Below are positions 51,288 through 61,227 of a DNA stretch of 64,000 nt, one piece after another. Every line of letters starts with the position of its first letter. The stretch's first letter is position 1. Position numbers and translations under genes: made by a program. The notes below the pieces were generated by a model. That model searched no databases. It saw nothing but the letters and a program-made list of their open reading frames with translations, and was not told the origin of the DNA. The DNA comes from Collinsella tanakaei (GTDB lineage: Bacteria; Actinomycetota; Coriobacteriia; Coriobacteriales; Coriobacteriaceae): NCBI RefSeq assembly GCF_016902615.1, contig NZ_JACJMB010000007.1:35895-99894 (forward strand), read 5' to 3'.

Positions 51288-54071
51288 GTGGCAGACGATA
51301 TGAACAACACGCCGGGCGCCGGCGATGAGGGCACCGAGGGCCTGCCTGAGGATCTCAAGCGCCTGCTTGCCCGCGCCGAGACGCAAAACGACGACGGCGA
51401 GACCATCGGGTACGACCCGGACGCCGATGACGATGAGGAAGAGGAGGAGGACGGCGAGCTCGAGGAGAGCTTCGGCACCGTCGACCGCGGCGAGGCCGCG
51501 GGAGAGGACATCAACGGCGGCCAGCTCCAGATCTCGGAGTTCGGCCACGAGATGAAGCAGTCCTTCATCGAGTACTCGATGTCGGTCATCACCGCGCGCG
51601 CCCTGCCGGATGTGCGCGACGGCCTGAAGCCGGTCCACCGCCGCATCCTCTACGCCATGAACGAGTCGGGCATCTATCCGAACCGCCCGCACAAGAAGAG
51701 TGCGTGGACGGTCGGCGAGGTTATCGGTAAATACCACCCGCACGGTGACTCCGCGGTGTACGACACCATGGTTCGCCTGGCGCAGTGGTTCTCCATGCGC
51801 ACCCCGCTGATCGACGGTCACGGCAACTTCGGCAACATCGACGGCGACTCCGCGGCGGCCATGCGTTACACCGAGAGCCGCCTGGCGAAGCCCGCCATGG
51901 AGCTGCTGCGCGACCTGCAGAAGGATACCGTCGACTGGCAGCCCAACTACGACGAGTCGCTCGCCGAGCCGCAGGTCCTGCCCGCGCGCTTCCCGAACCT
52001 GCTCGTCAACGGTTCCTCGGGCATCGCGGTCGGCATGGCGACGAACATCCCGCCGCATAACCTCTCGGAGGCCATCGAGGCCACGTGCATGCTCATCGAC
52101 AACCCCGATGCGACGACCGATGAGCTCATGACGGTCATGCCCGGCCCGGACTTCCCCACCGGCGCCCGCATCATGGGTTCCGACGGCATCCGCCAGGCCT
52201 ACGAGACCGGGCGCGGCTCCATTACCGTGCGCGCGAAGGCGCATGTGGAGTCCACGAAGACCGGCCGCAACCGCCTTGTGTTCACCGAGATTCCCTATCA
52301 GGTGAACAAGGGCAACCTCCAGGAGAAGATCGCCCAGCTCGTGAACGAGAAGCGCATCGAGGGCATCTCCGACATGCGCGACGAGTCCACGCAGAAGGGC
52401 ATCCGTCTTGTCATCGAGCTCAAGAAGGGCGTCATCCCGCAGGTCGTCCTCAACAACCTGTACAAGTACACCTCGCTGCAGAACACGTTCGGCGTGAACA
52501 ACCTTGCGCTCGTGAACGGCGTGCCCAAGTGCCTGAGCCTGCGCGAGATGCTGCGCTGCTACATCGACCATCAGGTCGACGTGGTGACCCGTCGCACGCG
52601 CTTCGACCTCAAGAAGGCCCAGGCCCGCGCACACATCCTCGAGGGCTACCTCATGGCGCTCGACCATATCGACGAGGTTATCTCCATCATCCGCTCCTCG
52701 CGCACCGACGCCGAGGCGAGCCAGCGCCTGATCGAGCGCTTCGGGTTCACCCCGGAGCAGACGACGGCCATCCTCGAGATGAAGCTGCGCCGCCTGACCG
52801 GCCTGGAGCGCGACAAGATCCAGGAGGAGCTCGACGGTTTGCGTCGCGCGATCGCCTACTACGAGGACCTGCTGGCGCATGAGGAGAAGATCCTCGGCGT
52901 CATCAAGGAGGAGATGCGTGAGATCTCCCGCAAGTTCGGCGACAAGCGCCGCACCGAGATCTGCGCCGCCGAGCGCGATCTGGACGTGGAGGACCTCATC
53001 GCCGATGAGGACATGGTCGTCACCATCACGCACACCGGCTACGTGAAGCGCATCCCGGTGGCCGCCTACCGCGCGCAGAAGCGCGGCGGCAAGGGCGTGA
53101 CCGGCGCGAACCTGAAAGAGGACGACGTCATTGAGGAGATGTTCATCGCGAGCACCCATGAGTACGTGCTGTTCTTCTCCAACCGCGGCAAGGTGTACCG
53201 CCTGAAGGTCCACGAGCTGCCGGTCGGAACGCGCCAGGCGCGTGGCACCGCGATCGTGAACCTGCTGCCCTTCGAGGACGGCGAGAAGATCGCGAGCGTC
53301 ATCTCCTGCCGCGAGTTCCCCGACGACGAGTACCTCATGTTCGCCACGGCGAGCGGCATGGTGAAGAAGACCGTCATGAGCGCGTACGATCGCAGCCGCC
53401 GCGACGGCATCATCGCCATCAACCTCAAGGCGGGCGACGACCTGCTCGACGTGCGCCGCGTGCGCGAGGGCGACAAGGTCATCCTCGCCACGACGGCCGG
53501 CAAGGCGATCATGTTCAATGAGGACCAGGTGCGCGCCACCGGTCGCGACACGAGCGGTGTGCGCGGCATCACCATGAAGGGCGACACGACGGTGCTCGGC
53601 ATGGAGATCTCCAACGGGCGCGGTGACCTGTTCGTGATCACCGAGCGCGGCTACGGCAAGCGCACCCCGGTTGCCGACTACCCCGAGCAGAACCGCGGCG
53701 GCCAGGGCGTCTACACCATCCAGATGACCGATAAGAAGGGCAATCTGGCGGCGATGAAGACGGTCGGCCCGCAGCACGAGCTGTTCATCATCACCGAGGG
53801 CGCCACGGTCATCCGTGTGAAGACCGACGAGATCTCGAAGACCGGCCGTGCCACCCAGGGCGTCAAGATGATGACGGTGGCCGACGGCGATCGCGTGACC
53901 GCCGTGGCGCGCATGACGAGCGCCAAGAAGAAGCCGAAGGCCCCCGCGGTGGCTGAGGGCCAGGAGTCGCTCGATCTGGCGGCAGCTGGCGCTATGGACG
54001 CTCCCAACGAGGAGGATCACGTGGACATCGGCAGCGGTGACGAGGCGCTCGAGGACCTGATGGACGAGTAG
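51288..54071 (+). CDS. gyrA: DNA gyrase subunit A with acidic N-terminal extension
   Basis: DNA-cleaving subunit of gyrase, 927 residues. An extra N-terminus of about 70 residues, very rich in Asp/Glu (residues 43-60), precedes the normal start region ([20 protein letters not shown]). The catalytic Tyr is in [10 protein letters not shown] (near 195). The quinolone-determining region reads [12 protein letters not shown], with the Ser and Asp of sensitive gyrases. The GyrA box reads QKRGGKG. The tail is acidic. GTG start with a perfect AGGAGG six bases upstream, so the extension is probably real. Confidence 0.96.
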   Translation: MADDMNNTPGAGDEGTEGLPEDLKRLLARAETQNDDGETIGYDPDADDDEEEEEDGELEESFGTVDRGEAAGEDINGGQLQISEFGHEMKQSFIEYSMSVITARALPDVRDGLKPVHRRILYAMNESGIYPNRPHKKSAWTVGEVIGKYHPHGDSAVYDTMVRLAQWFSMRTPLIDGHGNFGNIDGDSAAAMRYTESRLAKPAMELLRDLQKDTVDWQPNYDESLAEPQVLPARFPNLLVNGSSGIAVGMATNIPPHNLSEAIEATCMLIDNPDATTDELMTVMPGPDFPTGARIMGSDGIRQAYETGRGSITVRAKAHVESTKTGRNRLVFTEIPYQVNKGNLQEKIAQLVNEKRIEGISDMRDESTQKGIRLVIELKKGVIPQVVLNNLYKYTSLQNTFGVNNLALVNGVPKCLSLREMLRCYIDHQVDVVTRRTRFDLKKAQARAHILEGYLMALDHIDEVISIIRSSRTDAEASQRLIERFGFTPEQTTAILEMKLRRLTGLERDKIQEELDGLRRAIAYYEDLLAHEEKILGVIKEEMREISRKFGDKRRTEICAAERDLDVEDLIADEDMVVTITHTGYVKRIPVAAYRAQKRGGKGVTGANLKEDDVIEEMFIASTHEYVLFFSNRGKVYRLKVHELPVGTRQARGTAIVNLLPFEDGEKIASVISCREFPDDEYLMFATASGMVKKTVMSAYDRSRRDGIIAINLKAGDDLLDVRRVREGDKVILATTAGKAIMFNEDQVRATGRDTSGVRGITMKGDTTVLGMEISNGRGDLFVITERGYGKRTPVADYPEQNRGGQGVYTIQMTDKKGNLAAMKTVGPQHELFIITEGATVIRVKTDEISKTGRATQGVKMMTVADGDRVTAVARMTSAKKKPKAPAVAEGQESLDLAAAGAMDAPNEEDHVDIGSGDEALEDLMDE

Positions 54072-54099
54072 CGTGCTCTCCCCTCTCGCTGAGCTTGAC

Positions 54100-54130
54100 A
54101 GGGCCGGAATCCCATTCGGGTTCCGGCCCT
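54100..54130 (+). terminator. gyrA terminator
   Basis: A perfect 10-bp stem (54100-54109 with 54121-54130) with an 11-base loop and GCTTTGT after it, 28 bases past the gyrA stop. Confidence 0.78.
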
Positions 54131-54135
54131 GCTTT

Positions 54136-54223
54136 GTCTCCATCGGGGACGGGGCAGTTTGAGGACACCCTGCGCCCGGATGGGCGCAGGGTGTCCTCAA
54201 ACTGCCCCGTCCCCGATGGAGAC
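54136..54223. repeat. REP/MITE-like palindrome, copy 3
   Basis: Inverted repeat with arms of about 42 bases around GGAT. It carries CGGGGACGGGGCAGTTTG, related to the other copies. It lies directly after the gyrA terminator. Confidence 0.88.
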
Positions 54224-54406
54224 AACGGCTGCACCACGGCTGATGTATGACCGAATCACTGCAGGTCACGGGTGCGTCAAGACCTTTTGACGAGTCGGTC
54301 GCACCGATTCGCATCCGATGTCGGGGGCTTTTGATGGTACGATGCGCCCCGTCATGGAATGCTGCGGGTTGAACCTGGTTGGCCGAAGATCTGGAAGGAG
54401 GGGGCC

Positions 54407-55036
54407 GTGGAGATCGGGAACCACATCAGGGCGCACCGCACCGAGGCGGGCATGTCCCAGGACGATTTGGCGGCGCGCGTGTACGTTTCGCGCCAGACGA
54501 TCAGCTCGTGGGAAAACGACAAGACCTACCCTGACGTTCAGAGCCTCCTGCTGCTCTCCGAGATCTTCGGCGTAACCGTTGACAGCCTAATCAAGGAGGA
54601 TGTGGCGACCATGACGAAAGTGATCGATTCAGATGTCCGGACCATGAAGCGGTTGGCGTACGTGATGCTTGCGTTCATGGCGCTCACAGTCATCGCCGGC
54701 GGCTGGTTCACCTTCCAAGTGGCTGTCTGGGATTGGCCGCTCGATCACGCGCTTCCGACCATAGTCGTCGCGGTGTTGCTCTGGGGCATATCGATGTTCG
54801 CGGCCGTTTGGATCGACCGCATCAAGAAGCGCCATGACCTGATCACCTATAAGGAGATCCTTGCGTACTGGCGCGGAGAGTCCATCGATCGCGATACCGA
54901 GCGCGGCCGCCGCGAGCGCGCCATCCCTTCGTGGATGAAAGCCGTCCGTACGGTCGGCTGGACGCTTATCGCCCTGGCAATCGGGGCGTTTGTCGGCTTT
55001 CTCGTCTCAGGTGCCATCGATAGGCTGTTTGGATAA
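54407..55036 (+). CDS. Xre-family regulator with membrane domain
   Basis: Protein of 209 residues. The N-terminal HTH_3 domain (about 5-60) reads IRAHRTEAGMSQDDLAARVYVSRQTISSWEN in part, then YPDVQSLLLLSEIFGV. Three hydrophobic segments follow (about 85-105, 120-145 and 180-205), separated by charged loops. Such membrane-bound Xre regulators are common in Gram-positives, and their signals are rarely known. GTG start with AAGGAGG upstream. It is flanked by a palindrome upstream and a strong terminator downstream. Confidence 0.87.
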   Translation: MEIGNHIRAHRTEAGMSQDDLAARVYVSRQTISSWENDKTYPDVQSLLLLSEIFGVTVDSLIKEDVATMTKVIDSDVRTMKRLAYVMLAFMALTVIAGGWFTFQVAVWDWPLDHALPTIVVAVLLWGISMFAAVWIDRIKKRHDLITYKEILAYWRGESIDRDTERGRRERAIPSWMKAVRTVGWTLIALAIGAFVGFLVSGAIDRLFG

Positions 55037-55103
55037 GCGCGGCACGCTCGACCACATACCGCGCCAGCGATTCGATATTGATTAAATCATCAGATGAATG
55101 AGA

Positions 55104-55142
55104 GCGCCCCGTTTCGCATGGTGTTCATGCGAAACGGGGCGC
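55104..55142. terminator. Bidirectional terminator
   Basis: A perfect 17-bp stem (55104-55120 with 55126-55142) with a 5-base loop between the convergent Xre and DUF151 genes. T-runs are weak. Confidence 0.72.
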
Positions 55143-55167
55143 AGTGCTGCCGGGTGTTCCGGGCACG

Positions 55168-55668
55168 TTAGAAGTCGTCGGGAGTGACGGAGCGGGCGAA
55201 CTCATCGAAGCGTTCGAGCTCCTTCTCCTTATCGTCTTCCGTTCGATACGAGATGCTGCCGGCACGGTTCATGACGTCATCCTCGACAAAGATGGGCGCA
55301 TTGGTGCGGACGGCGAGTGCCAGCGCGTCGCTCGGGCGCGCATCGACATGCCGCTCTTCCCCACCGTTGTTCTCGAGCACGACGGATGCGTAGAACACCG
55401 GAACGTCCACGCGGTTGATCTCGATGCGCTCGAGCTTTCCGCCGAGCTTTTTGATTACGTCGAGCATCAGGTCGTGCGTGATGGGACGTGCGCCCTCTGA
55501 GCCCTCGATACCGCGGCTGACCGCCGCGGCCTCGTAAGAGCCCGTCTGAATGGAGAGCGCCCGCAGAGGAGCGTCCGAAGACCCCTCAGCACCGCGCTCG
55601 CGCAGCACGATGGCAGAGGGAACGGGGCCGGCGGCCATAATAATGGTCTCGATATCAACGCGAATCAT
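55168..55668 (-). CDS. Bifunctional nuclease family protein (DUF151)
   Basis: Protein of 166 residues matching the DUF151/BFN fold: VPSAIVLRERG, ALSIQTGSYEAAAVSRGIEG, the RPITHDLMLDVIKKLGGKLERIEI segment and ARPSDALALAVRTNAPIFV. Plant and bacterial relatives show DNase/RNase activity, and a mycobacterial member cleaves acid-rich sites; the role here is open. The ATG at 55668 with AGGAGG upstream is clear. Single gene between a terminator and the tRNA-Ile gene. Confidence 0.9.
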   Translation of the reverse strand: MIRVDIETIIMAAGPVPSAIVLRERGAEGSSDAPLRALSIQTGSYEAAAVSRGIEGSEGARPITHDLMLDVIKKLGGKLERIEINRVDVPVFYASVVLENNGGEERHVDARPSDALALAVRTNAPIFVEDDVMNRAGSISYRTEDDKEKELERFDEFARSVTPDDF

Positions 55669-55850
55669 TATGGCACCTCCTATGGCGTCGTGGTTTTGCC
55701 GAAATCCTATCCGGCTCTTACCGGTCTGTAATAGTACCCAAAACGGCACGTTGTCTCGGTCTCCGCTGCCTTTTTTCATGCCCTCAAAATTTTTTAAAAA
55801 TAGTTGTTGACTCTCAAGACGGGTGCGCGCTAATATATTCCTCGCGCGAT

Positions 55851-55927
55851 GGACCTGTAGCTCAGTTGGTTAGAGCGTCCGGCTGATAACCGGGAGGTCA
55901 CAAGTTCGAATCTTGTCAGGTCCACCA
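55851..55927 (+). tRNA. tRNA-Ile (GAT)
   Basis: Full cloverleaf: acceptor GGACCTG/CAGGTCC, anticodon loop CTGATAA (GAT), T arm ACAAG-TTCGAAT-CTTGT, encoded CCA. AT-rich promoter-like sequence precedes it. Confidence 0.97.
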
Positions 55928-55941
55928 CTTCTTTTCGCAAT

Positions 55942-55980
55942 AAACACCCCACCGAGAGCCGAGTCGCCGGTGGGGTGTTT
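55942..55980 (+). terminator. Terminator-like hairpin between tRNA genes
   Basis: A perfect 13-bp stem (55942-55954 with 55968-55980) ending in TGTTT. It suggests the two tRNAs are at least partly separate units. Confidence 0.72.
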
Positions 55981-55989
55981 ATTACTAAC

Positions 55990-56065
55990 GGGGGTTTAGC
56001 TCAGCTGGGAGAGCGCGGGCTTTGCAAGCCTGAGGTCAGGGGTTCGATCCCCCTAACCTCCACCA
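55990..56065 (+). tRNA. tRNA-Ala (TGC)
   Basis: Full cloverleaf: acceptor GGGGGTT/AACCTCC with one G-T pair, anticodon stem CGGGC/GCCTG with loop TTTGCAA (TGC), T arm AGGGG-TTCGATC-CCCCT, encoded CCA. Confidence 0.97.
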
Positions 56066-56076
56066 TATGATTGATG

Positions 56077-56094
56077 ACCTCGCTCCTGCGAGGT
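56077..56094 (+). terminator. tRNA-Ala terminator
   Basis: A 7-bp stem (56077-56083 with 56088-56094) followed by TTTTTCTTTTT. Confidence 0.85.
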
Positions 56095-56220
56095 TTTTTC
56101 TTTTTGATAGATATGTTCCTTTGGGTATGGCCTCTCCCCTTCTTTCTGTAGAACTTCTTGGGTTGCGTCCTTGTGGGCACGTGGCGCGTCCATCGTCGCC
56201 GCTCATCGTCGCAATAAGAA

Positions 56221-56239
56221 CGGGGTCCACGGGACCCCG
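56221..56239 (-). terminator. Terminator of the HTH/coiled-coil gene
   Basis: An 8-bp GC-rich stem with a 3-base loop; on the minus strand TTCTTATT follows. It lies 49 bases past the stop codon. Confidence 0.65.
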
Positions 56240-56287
56240 AAAAACGACCTCACCAAATGCCGTATACGGCCATTTGAAGGCATAGTC

Positions 56288-56788
56288 CTACTCAGTGTCC
56301 ACACCGGGACCAAGAAGGCCCTTAAATCCTGTTAGACGCTCCCAAACGCCAGCACTGGCCATCAAAACGACGCGATCGTGCGAACGACGGGTTTCGTCTT
56401 GGGCCTCCTTGGCAGCGCTCTGGGCGTTCTCGAGCGCGCACGAGAGTTCTTTGATCTGATCATCCTTCGTCTTCAGCTGAGCGTTCAGTCCCTCGATTTG
56501 AGCCTTCAGATCCTCGATACGCTCGCGGTAGACCGACACGATGGCTTCGATGTCGACCTGCGGCTGCTGTTCTTTGCCTTGGGTATCGTCGCCTGATTGA
56601 CGCGACTCGGTGTTTTTGGTCAGGTAGTCCGCGAGCATGGATGCGCCCTCGGCATCGATGATAAGGGCTCCTCGTGCGCCATCAGGGCTCGCGTGACCCG
56701 ATTCGCGCAAGCCGAGCTCCTTGACGGCTCGCATGACGGTCGATTTGCCGCGCCCCGTGGCGTCGGCAATCTCCTTGATGGTCGGCAT
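56288..56788 (-). CDS. HTH protein with long coiled coil (RacA/DUF536-like layout)
   Basis: DNA-binding-type protein of 166 residues. The N-terminal helix-turn-helix reads TIKEIADATGRGKSTVMRAVKELGL. A variable linker with SRQSGDDTQGKEQQP leads to a coiled coil (about 85-145: YRERIEDLKAQIEGLNAQL and on to DETRRSHD) and a short tail. The layout resembles plasmid replication/partition accessory proteins (DUF536 type) and the chromosome anchor RacA, but sequence identity to either is not shown here. ATG with GGGGAG upstream. It stands alone, next to 1.9 kb of non-coding DNA rich in YGAATCR motifs that it might bind. Confidence 0.8.
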   Translation of the reverse strand: MPTIKEIADATGRGKSTVMRAVKELGLRESGHASPDGARGALIIDAEGASMLADYLTKNTESRQSGDDTQGKEQQPQVDIEAIVSVYRERIEDLKAQIEGLNAQLKTKDDQIKELSCALENAQSAAKEAQDETRRSHDRVVLMASAGVWERLTGFKGLLGPGVDTE

Positions 56789-58735
56789 CGCTTCTCCCCT
56801 TCCCTATCGGCTATCGCATCATGCGAATCGATCGCATGATTCAGTTCGCTTCAATGATTATACGGCCTTTGCGCCACGTGGTGCGTCCAAAACGATTCAC
56901 GTGGAATAGACCTGGCTTGTTCATGATTTGAATCGGAGGAAACGAACCGTACTGATTCATGTTACGTGATGATTGGGCAATTGACTGAATGTGCACTGCC
57001 GATGCACCGACCCGGTAGCGCGATAGTTGGTTCGTCCGACGGAACGCACCTACCATTGCATCTTTCTGAATCGGTATAAGACCGCTTTGTTTTAATTGAC
57101 GCGGTGGCTGAGTCGAATCGATGGGCAGGAGGATGAAATATATGCGGCGGCTGTTTGGTGTGGGACCGCATTGGTTGTCTTCTTATGAATCGATTGGATT
57201 GAGTCAAGCTCCGATATGGCATTCAATGTGTAGAGTGCGTCACTCTCCTGTTGTTATGAGGGCTACGTAGTCGTCTATCGAATTCGATGATGTTGTCTTC
57301 TGCGGTGTCTGGTCTTCTTCAGCCTAAAGAGGTTGCACTTGTGACTGCGTCAAACCACGCGTATGGGGATTTGTGATGGGGCGGACCCTGCACCAAAGCT
57401 AAATAGGTGCATCGAACCGCGTGCATTATTGAATTGATAGGAGCCAAGCGGCACAGGTCCAACTTGCTTTGCTTGTGGTCGCTCCAAGGAACACGAGCGG
57501 AATCGGTTATACGGCGCGTTGCTGGTGCGTTGCAGGCACAGTAGTTGGTGCAGATGGTACCTGATTCCATAAAGGTGAATCAGACGCGCTTCAATGGGGC
57601 GGATGCATCTGTTTGTGCACCAGTGACCCAGTCCATCAAATTCAAAAGCATCCTGTGAAAGCGAATCGGTTCAATCCTTTAGAAGGATTGCGGTTGCGTC
57701 TGGTGCGTTGGATGCGAACCGCGTGCCAACTCGCTGACCGAGTTGGCAATGCGCGTCATGGATTGGGTCTATGCGAATCCAAAGAGAGGTTGATTGCGTC
57801 TCACGACCGGTGCTCGCCTCGCCGCGTCCGCTCGAGAGCTGTGGGCGAGGCTTCCTGGGGCAAGCGTTCGCACCGCACGCTACACGGTGGCGCATCGCCG
57901 GCGGACGCTTGGGCGGTGGGTTACATAAAGTACCAATCCAGAGAGACAGTTCCTGACCGGATCGATCCCGCGGGTTAGAACCATATCTCGTGCTTAGAGC
58001 ACGACTGCAAACAGCAACGCGTGTGAGATCGGTCGTATCGAGGGGCTTTGGTGCCGTCAGATGCAAGTAGGTGGCCGACATCGGTTTTGCGGGGCTGCCG
58101 TCACAGGAAGGCGGGAGACCTGTTCTGGAGCTTGGGCCGAGTCCGTCGTCCACACCATCTGCGCCTCGGCGTCAATCTGAACCATGATGCTGTGACACGA
58201 CTCAATCAAATCGCACCAAATTGTTATTGGACCAGATTGAATCAGGTGTAGACCAATATAGTTGCAATAGGTAATCAACAGGTATTTTAAGCGATATCAT
58301 CAAGACAAGATTGCGCCAAGAATACCGAATATGACCGAATCAAATAGATATGTACGACAGGCGCATTATCAGTGTGATGCGGTACGAGAATCGGAAAGGA
58401 AACTGCATCAAGGCGCAGTATCAGCGCCCGCGAGAATTGGTGAGCAACGTGCCATGAGAAGGGCTCACTCCGTCATGGAGAGAGGGTTGGAAAAGGGCGG
58501 GGGAGAGCCAAGTCGTGCGCTCCCATCGCGAGCTGCATCCTTCCGAAAAGTAAAGAGATGCGCGAAAGGTTTACAGGCGTGCCACACCCACCGGCCAAAT
58601 CGGCCGTCGGGCGGTAAATGTCAAAAACATTGCCCTCATGAGGTACGATGCGAGTGGGTGCGCACGTTGTGCAAATCCACTCCGCAGCACGGAGTTTTAT
58701 CGCGATGTATACATGCCAAGGGAAAGGTTCACGCA
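56789..58735. other. Large non-coding region with dispersed YGAATCR motif
   Basis: About 1.95 kb between the HTH/coiled-coil gene and the mutase. No frame looks coding. GAATC (either strand) occurs 16 times between 56825 and 58392, about five times the chance level, and 15 of 16 are followed by a purine. It may be a binding array or a decayed region. Confidence 0.6.
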
Positions 58736-60430
58736 ATGGCAGATGTACATGAGCTCCTCGACACATGGATTGCCAATGTCAAGGACGAGGAACTGCTCGC
58801 TGAGCTTACGCAGATGAAGGAGTCGGGCGACGAGGACGCCATCACCGACGCGTTCTTCCAGGATTTGGCGTTTGGCACCGCTGGCCTGCGCGGCACGATC
58901 GGCGCTGGCACCAACCGTATGAACATCTACACCGTCGGCCGCGCGACGCAGGGCTTCGCCAACTACCTGAACGCGACGTTTGAGAATCCTACGGTTGCCA
59001 TCGCACGCGATAGCCGCAACAAGGGCGAGCTCTTCGTCAAGACGACCGCCTCGATCCTGGCTGCCAACGGCATCACTGCGTATGTGTACCCGAGGATCTC
59101 TCCGGTTCCGACCCTGTCCTGGGCTACCCGTTATCTCAAGTGCTCCGGCGGCATCTGCATGACCGCGAGCCATAACCCGGCGCCGTATAACGGCTACAAG
59201 GCCTATGGTCCCGACGGCTGCCAGATCACGAGCGAAGCTGCGGCTGCCATCTCCGCTGCTATGGAGGCTACAAACCCGTTTACCGACATCAAGATCATGG
59301 ACTTCGATGAGGCTGTCGAGAAGGGCCTCGTCAAATGGATCGACGACTCCGTGCTCGACGCTTACTACGACGCCGTCGTGGACAAGTCGGTGAGCAACCT
59401 CACGCCCGAACAGGTTGCTGAGGCTCCGCTCAAGCTCGTGTACACTCCGCTCAACGGTACGGGTCTTATCCCGGTCACGACCGTCCTGAACAAGGTGGGC
59501 ATCACCGACATCACCATCGTGCCCGAGCAGAAGGACCCGGATGGAAACTTCCCGACCTGCCCGTATCCGAATCCGGAGATCCGCGAGGCCATGCAGAAGG
59601 GTATCGATCTGTGCCAGGAGGTCAAGCCCGACCTGCTGCTCGCGACCGATCCGGATGCCGACCGCGTGGGCGTTGCCTGCGCCGACGGCGACGATTACAC
59701 GCTGCTGACCGGCAACGAGATGGGCGTGCTGCTGCTCGACTACATCTGCAAGATGCGCGCGGAGCGCGGCGAGGACCTGTCCACCAAGGTCGCGGTGACC
59801 ACGATCGTGTCCTCCGCCATGGTCGATGCGCTCGCCGAGGAGTACGGCTTCGAGCTTCGTCGTTGCCTGACCGGCTTCAAGTACATCGGTGACATCATCA
59901 CCAGCTTGTCCGATGCGGGCGAGGTCGACCGCTTCATCTTCGGCTTCGAGGAGAGCTACGGCTACCTGTCCGGCGACCACGTGCGCGACAAGGACGCCGT
60001 GAACGCCTCCATGCTCATCTGCCAGATGGCTCAGTACTACAAGCTGCAGGGCATCAACCTGGTCCAGGCCATGCGTGCCCTGTACGAGAAGTACGGCTAC
60101 TACCACAACAAGACCATCTCGCTGAGCTACCCGGGTGCCGACGGCGCTGCCAAGATGTCCGGCATCATGGCTGGTCTGCGCGAGAGCGCTCCGACCGAGA
60201 TCGCAGGCGCTGCGGTCGAGGGCGTTGTGGACTATGAGACCGGCGTGAACGGCCTGCCCAAGGCGAACGTCATCGAGTTCGACCTTGCCGGTGGCGACAA
60301 AGCGATTGTCCGCCCGTCCGGTACCGAGCCCAAGATCAAGCTGTACATCTTTGCCAAGGGTGAGGATGCTGCAGCCGCTGACGCGCAGATTGATGCCATC
60401 GAGGCTGCCGGTCGTGAGCTTCTGAGCTAG
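58736..60430 (+). CDS. Phospho-sugar mutase (alpha-phosphoglucomutase type)
   Basis: Cytosolic enzyme of 564 residues moving phosphate between C6 and C1 of a hexose; the PgcA-type length and layout suggest glucose phosphates. The phospho-Ser is Ser145 in TASHNPAPYNGYK; the metal loop is ATDPDADRVG (near 305); the sugar loop is FGFEESYGYL; the phosphate loop is RPSGTEPKIK near the end. AFGTAGLRG marks the N-terminal domain. The ATG at 58736 follows GGAAAGG; the longer open frame upstream is in the non-coding zone. Ends at a terminator. Confidence 0.94.
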   Translation: MADVHELLDTWIANVKDEELLAELTQMKESGDEDAITDAFFQDLAFGTAGLRGTIGAGTNRMNIYTVGRATQGFANYLNATFENPTVAIARDSRNKGELFVKTTASILAANGITAYVYPRISPVPTLSWATRYLKCSGGICMTASHNPAPYNGYKAYGPDGCQITSEAAAAISAAMEATNPFTDIKIMDFDEAVEKGLVKWIDDSVLDAYYDAVVDKSVSNLTPEQVAEAPLKLVYTPLNGTGLIPVTTVLNKVGITDITIVPEQKDPDGNFPTCPYPNPEIREAMQKGIDLCQEVKPDLLLATDPDADRVGVACADGDDYTLLTGNEMGVLLLDYICKMRAERGEDLSTKVAVTTIVSSAMVDALAEEYGFELRRCLTGFKYIGDIITSLSDAGEVDRFIFGFEESYGYLSGDHVRDKDAVNASMLICQMAQYYKLQGINLVQAMRALYEKYGYYHNKTISLSYPGADGAAKMSGIMAGLRESAPTEIAGAAVEGVVDYETGVNGLPKANVIEFDLAGGDKAIVRPSGTEPKIKLYIFAKGEDAAAADAQIDAIEAAGRELLS

Positions 60431-60495
60431 AGGGCCGGTGTTCTTTATTACGCCATCGACTGCGTCATGAACCGAGTCAGACCAAACCGTTAGTG

Positions 60496-60529
60496 AAAAA
60501 GGGGAGTGCTTTCGAGCGCTCTCCTTTTA
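60496..60529 (+). terminator. Mutase terminator
   Basis: A stem of about 14 pairs including G-T pairs with a TTCG loop, ending CTCCTTTTAT, 66 bases past the stop. Confidence 0.8.
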
Positions 60530-60641
60530 TTTATATGGAGCGCGCGCAAGCGACATGGTGCTTGTCATACAGGCGCCGCGGTGGGGCAAGATGGCAGGGT
60601 TGATGGAGGGTCGGGCCTGCCCGAGATGCACGCTGTGAAGC

Positions 60642-60968
60642 GTGGGATGCCGATGGGTTGCGGGTGACCTTGACGGCGTGACCTACGACACGGCGGTCCA
60701 CACCGCGGTCGTCACGGTCGTCTACAACGGCGACGGAACGCTGACGGCCACCGTCACCTATGACGGCTCCGGTCAGGCCCCGACGTTCGTCAACACCTAC
60801 CAGCAGCCTTTCATTCCGGAGGAGCCCGGCACATCCAAGCCTGGCAAGCCCTCCTCGAGCATCCCGCAGACGGGCGATTATACGCTCGCCACGGTGGGCG
60901 GTATCGGCATCGCGGCCGTCGCCCTGATTGCGGCCGGCCTGTATCTGCGCCGTCGTACCAACCGCTAG
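60642..60968 (+). pseudogene. Remnant of a pilin-like sortase substrate
   Basis: The C-terminal end of a surface protein. TYDTAVHTAVVTVVYNGDGTL and PTFVNTYQQPF match the end of the FctA/Spy0128-type pilin isopeptide domain. It is followed by a Pro/Ser/Lys linker, the sorting motif IPQTG, a hydrophobic helix (VGGIGIAAVALIAAGLYL) and RRRTNR. There is no signal peptide, ribosome site or N-terminal domain upstream, so the gene is 5'-truncated and the 108-residue frame is probably not functional. The preceding bases show no continuation in another frame that I can read. Confidence 0.78.
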
Positions 60969-60981
60969 CGGCTGTCCGTTG

Positions 60982-61010
60982 AGCGGAGCCGGATTGAATC
61001 CGGCTCCGCT
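60982..61010 (+). terminator. Terminator after the pilin remnant
   Basis: A perfect 12-bp stem (60982-60993 with 60999-61010) with a 5-base loop, 13 bases past the remnant's stop. No long T-run. Confidence 0.65.
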
Positions 61011-61191
61011 CCTACGATTCCTTTCTCTTGATGCATCGCCCCCTGCGGGCTTTGCATAGTACCGCGCGATGCGTGGCGATGCGGGGCCGGCCCCAATCAT
61101 CCGCCTGCCCGCACGGATCGGCCCGTCCCCTCCCGACCCGGGGCGTGGCCGCGTAATCCGGAAGCCGGTCCCGACCCCCGGCTCCGGTTTG

Positions 61192-61227
61192 GCCCGGCAC
61201 CGACCCGACCCAGGTGCCGGGCTTTTT
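61192..61227 (+). terminator. Intrinsic terminator with no obvious gene
   Basis: A perfect 10-bp stem (61192-61201 with 61213-61222) followed by TTTTT. The nearest plus-strand frame ends more than 220 bases upstream. Confidence 0.8.

Noticed and set aside
51078..54314. 1078-codon open frame on the minus strand, opposite gyrA
   Set aside because: Antisense shadow of gyrA with the same biased composition; no recognisable domain.
56036..56285. Small open frames on both strands after tRNA-Ala
   Set aside because: They overlap the tRNA or its terminator and each other, and have no ribosome site.
57613..58153. Overlapping open frames of 120-160 codons on both strands in the non-coding zone
   Set aside because: No ribosome site, no codon bias and no family resemblance; they overlap each other on opposite strands.
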